Shown piece after piece: positions 61,618 through 64,000 of a stretch of 64,000 nt of DNA (positions are counted from its first letter, which is position 1; each line of letters starts with the position of its first letter). The notes under the pieces were generated by a model. It did no database searches, was not told the origin of the DNA, and saw only the letters and a list, made by a program, of their open reading frames with translations. The position numbers and the translations under genes are program-made. The DNA is taken from assembly GCF_000974765.1 (NCBI RefSeq), contig NZ_BBWU01000042.1:60060-124059 (forward strand), read 5' to 3'. The DNA comes from Sphingomonas changbaiensis NBRC 104936 (lineage in GTDB: Bacteria > Pseudomonadota > Alphaproteobacteria > Sphingomonadales > Sphingomonadaceae).

Positions 61618-62102
61618 TGGGTCCGTTTGGCGTAGAGCGCGATGCGGGCGACGATCTGGTCGGCGACTTCGCCCGCCAGCCGTTCGAGCGCGGTGTTCTC
61701 CGCCGCGATCGTCGCATATTCGGACTGGACCACGTCGATGCCCGCGTCCGACCCCGCGGTCGCGTCGACCAGCACGGTGCCGTTGGCGGCATCCTTCAGC
61801 TGGTAGCGGGCGCGGAGTGTGCGGCGCTCGCGCGTGATCGCATCGTCGCGGCGGATGCCGAAACCCTCGATCTTGTCGTCGAGCTCGACCGAGAGCTGAT
61901 AGCGCGGCTTGGCGCCGGGGATCGCGGCGATCCGGTCCTTCAGCGCGTTGGCGACCAGCCAGCCATTCTTGCCGGGGATCGGGGCAACCTCGACGCCGGC
62001 AAGCGCCTGCGCGACATCCCCGCCCGAACCGCCCGAATAGAGCGGCTGCAGCCCGCATCCGGGCAGCAGCAGCGCGAGCGCGAGAGGGGTCAGCCGCTTC
62101 AT
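61614..62102 (-). CDS. lptE: LPS-assembly lipoprotein LptE
   Basis: This 162-residue lipoprotein has a lipobox LLPGC with Cys16, then [18 protein letters not shown], the usual LptE start. [20 protein letters not shown] and [10 protein letters not shown] are the beta strands. It plugs the LptD barrel that inserts LPS into the outer membrane. Its ATG overlaps the leuS stop (62099-62102). It is between leuS and holA, the standard place. Confidence 0.92.
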   Translation of the reverse strand: MKRLTPLALALLLPGCGLQPLYSGGSGGDVAQALAGVEVAPIPGKNGWLVANALKDRIAAIPGAKPRYQLSVELDDKIEGFGIRRDDAITRERRTLRARYQLKDAANGTVLVDATAGSDAGIDVVQSEYATIAAENTALERLAGEVADQIVARIALYAKRTQ

Positions 62103-64000
62103 GCGACCAGGTTTACCAGACGATCGGGCACGACGATCACCTTTTTCGGCGCCGCGCCATTCAGCTGGCGGACCACGTTCGGCGCGGCCAGCGCCTTCGC
62201 TTCCAGCACGTCGCGCGGTTCGCCGCGGGGCACGGTGAGCGTGTCGCGGAGCTTGCCGTTGATCTGGACGGCGATCGTGACTTCATCCTCGACGAGCGCC
62301 TTGGGGTCGAATTCGGGCCAGGGGGCATTTGCGACGAGGCCTTGTTGGCCCAGCGCCGCCCAGGCCTCCTCGGCCAGATGCGGGATCATCGGAGCGACCA
62401 AGCGGACCAGCGTGCGGATCGCCTCGTCGCGGTCGGCCGAGGGCGTCGCCTTCTCGATCGCGCCGACGAACTCGTAGAGCTTCGCGACCGCCTTGTTGAA
62501 CGACAGCGCCTCGATATCTGTCGCGACACCGGCCACCGTCTTGTGGCGACGGGCAGTGAGCGCCGGATCGGTGCCGTCCGCCCCATCGACGCTCTGCACC
62601 AGGCGCCAGACGCGGTTCACGAAACGCCACGCGCCTTCGATGCCGGAGACCGACCAGGCGAGGTCGCGTTCGGGCGGGGAGTCGGAGAGCATGAACCAGC
62701 GCACGGCGTCGGCGCCGTAACTGTCGAGAATCGGCGCCGGATCGACGACGTTCTTCTTCGACTTGGACATTTTCTCGACGCGGCCGAGCGTGACGGGCCT
62801 TATCCGTCCGTCATCACCTTGGAAGACGAGCTTGAGCGGAATATTATCCGTCTTGAAGGCTTCAGCCACAGCATCCGCGACATCCTCAGGATCGAAGTTG
62901 CTGACGGGAATTACCTCGTCGGGGCTCAGCCAGCGGCCGTCCGGCGCTTGATAGGTCTCGTGCGTGACCATGCCCTGGGTGAACAGGCCGGTGAAGGGTT
63001 CCTTGACGTCGATCTTGCCCAGCCGGTTCAGCGCGCGCGTCCAGAAGCGGGCGTAGAGCAGATGCAGGATCGCATGCTCGACGCCGCCGATATATTGGCC
63101 GACGGGAAGCCAGCTGTCCGCAACCAGGCGGTCGAACGGCTTGTCGTCCGGCTGGCTGGCGAAGCGGATGAAATACCAGCTCGAATCCACGAAGGTGTCG
63201 AGCGTGTCGGTCTCCCGCCGCGCCTGGCCGCCGCAGCTGGGGCAATCGACATGCTTCCAGGTCGGATGCCGGTCGAGCGGGTTGCCGGGCACATCGAAGC
63301 TGACGTCCTCCGGCAGCATGACGGGCAGCTGATCCTTCGGCACGGGCACCGCGCCGCAGGCGTCGCAATGGATGATCGGGATCGGCGTACCCCAATAGCG
63401 CTGGCGCGACACGCCCCAGTCGCGCAGCCGCCAGACCGTCGTGCCCTTGCCCCAGCCTTCGGCCTCGGCGCGGGCGATCACCGCGCGCTTCGCTTCCTCA
63501 ACCTCCATGCCGTCGAGGAAGCGCGAGTTCACGAGGCGGCCCGGCCCGGTATAGGCTTCGTTGCCTTCGAACACGGGGTCCGTGTGTTCGCCATCCGAGA
63601 CGACGCGCGTGACGGTCAGGCCGTATTTCCGCGCGAAATCGAGGTCGCGCTGGTCATGCGCCGGCACGCCGAACACGGCGCCGGTGCCGTAATCCATCAG
63701 CACGAAGTTCGCGATATAGACGGGCAGCTGCCAGTCCGGATCGAACGGGTGCGTGGCGGTCAGGCCGGTGTCGAACCCCTTTTTCTCCGCCGTCTCCAGC
63801 TCGGCCGCAGTGGTGCCGCCGGCGCGGCATTCCTCGATGAAGGCCGCGGCTGCCGGGTTCGCCTCTGCGACTTTCGCCGCCAGCGGGTGATCGGCCGCGA
63901 CCGCGACGAAGCTCGATCCGAAGATCGTGTCGGGGCGAGTGGTGAAGACTCCGACCTCTTCAGTCCCCCTCCCGCTTGCGGGAGGGGTTAGGGGTGGGAT
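62099..64000 (-). CDS. leuS: Leucine-tRNA ligase, C-terminal 633 residues (5' end beyond window)
   Basis: The open frame enters from the right edge and ends at 62099. Visible parts are the editing domain ([40 protein letters not shown]), the catalytic fold with the KMSKS motif ([14 protein letters not shown]), the zinc-type Cys pairs and the anticodon domain. The HIGH motif lies outside. Bacterial LeuRS has about 850 residues, so roughly 220 are missing. The first 12 codons ([14 protein letters not shown]) come from a palindromic repeat (63966-63987) and do not resemble other LeuRS proteins. Confidence 0.95.
   Translation of the reverse strand: MPPLTPPASGRGTEEVGVFTTRPDTIFGSSFVAVAADHPLAAKVAEANPAAAAFIEECRAGGTTAAELETAEKKGFDTGLTATHPFDPDWQLPVYIANFVLMDYGTGAVFGVPAHDQRDLDFARKYGLTVTRVVSDGEHTDPVFEGNEAYTGPGRLVNSRFLDGMEVEEAKRAVIARAEAEGWGKGTTVWRLRDWGVSRQRYWGTPIPIIHCDACGAVPVPKDQLPVMLPEDVSFDVPGNPLDRHPTWKHVDCPSCGGQARRETDTLDTFVDSSWYFIRFASQPDDKPFDRLVADSWLPVGQYIGGVEHAILHLLYARFWTRALNRLGKIDVKEPFTGLFTQGMVTHETYQAPDGRWLSPDEVIPVSNFDPEDVADAVAEAFKTDNIPLKLVFQGDDGRIRPVTLGRVEKMSKSKKNVVDPAPILDSYGADAVRWFMLSDSPPERDLAWSVSGIEGAWRFVNRVWRLVQSVDGADGTDPALTARRHKTVAGVATDIEALSFNKAVAKLYEFVGAIEKATPSADRDEAIRTLVRLVAPMIPHLAEEAWAALGQQGLVANAPWPEFDPKALVEDEVTIAVQINGKLRDTLTVPRGEPRDVLEAKALAAPNVVRQLNGAAPKKVIVVPDRLVNLVA
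63966..63987. repeat. Palindromic repeat in the editing-domain region of leuS
   Basis: CCCCTCCCGC (63966-63975) and GCGGGAGGGG (63978-63987) form a perfect ten-bp stem with a two-base loop, followed by TTAGGGGTGGG. This is the layout of the dispersed palindromes elsewhere in the window (stem, then a purine-rich tail). The leuS frame is open across it. It continues to or past the window edge. Confidence 0.8.

Noticed and set aside
63955..64000. Frameshift or truncation of leuS at the repeat near the window edge
   Set aside because: Translation from 64000 down is open and in frame with the rest of leuS, so the repeat is an in-frame insertion, not a break.
1..64000. CRISPR arrays, rRNA and tRNA genes
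   Set aside because: No regularly spaced direct repeats with unique spacers and no rRNA or cloverleaf-like conserved sequence was recognised; a tRNA scan would be needed to exclude a missed tRNA.

Overview
The window looks like chromosomal DNA of a GC-rich alphaproteobacterium, most likely a member of the Sphingomonadales (Sphingomonas or a close relative). The basis is family-level gene recognition: COQ9 and ubiquinol-cytochrome c chaperone genes, DUF6356 and DUF6489 proteins, a large TonB-dependent receptor, HemJ instead of oxygen-dependent protoporphyrinogen oxidase, and above all the order hpf-dnaQ-coaE-aroE-maf-ppsR / hemE-hemJ-rho / mnmE-mnmG-rsmG-parA-parB-holA-lptE-leuS, which is the neighbourhood of the alphaproteobacterial replication origin. 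The species call is inference. No tRNA, rRNA, CRISPR, integrase or transposase gene was seen.

Layout. 1-4.9 kb: the end of coq9, feoAB behind a Fur-box-like site, ssb, a DUF177 protein with a cytochrome bc1 assembly chaperone, and bamE. 4.9-12 kb: maeB, pyrD, ggt and an acyl-CoA ligase. 11.8-16 kb: a minus-strand operon holding both glyoxalases (gloA, gloB), a nitronate monooxygenase-like flavoprotein, a TPR protein and an alpha/beta hydrolase. 16-24.4 kb: a DUF6356 protein, an M48 protease with a YjgN-like membrane protein, thrS, an AraC-type regulator, a Tat-exported HExxH protein, infC (probable ATC start), a frameshifted acetyltransferase and a VOC protein. 24.5-37 kb: a TonB-dependent receptor, glnD, a GNAT protein, mutS, a three-gene type III polyketide synthase operon and msrB. 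37.1-37.8 kb: a lower-GC two-gene cassette including a retropepsin-like protease. 37.9-46 kb: a class A penicillin-binding protein, YgjP/YcgN/SCO genes, an ankyrin protein, mmcB, a SleB-type hydrolase, and the hpf-ptsN cluster.

The 45-64 kb part is the origin-proximal core. The 279-bp gap between divergent ppsR and hemE carries DnaA-box-like 9-mers, an IHF-like site, five GANTC motifs and an AT-rich stretch beside hemE. It sits where the Caulobacter and Rickettsia origins lie and is my candidate oriC. About 7-9 kb away are two parS-type palindromes (one between mnmE and mnmG, one inside the end of rsmG) just upstream of parA-parB, so origin, centromere and segregation genes are together.

A second theme is repetitive palindromic DNA. 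Intergenic REP/BIME-like composites occur after the TonB receptor gene, between the GNAT gene and mutS, and after rho. Other long stem-loops are scattered about, and palindromic repeats lie in frame inside two essential genes, mnmG and leuS. Many genes overlap by ATGA or GTGA, indicating tightly coupled operons.
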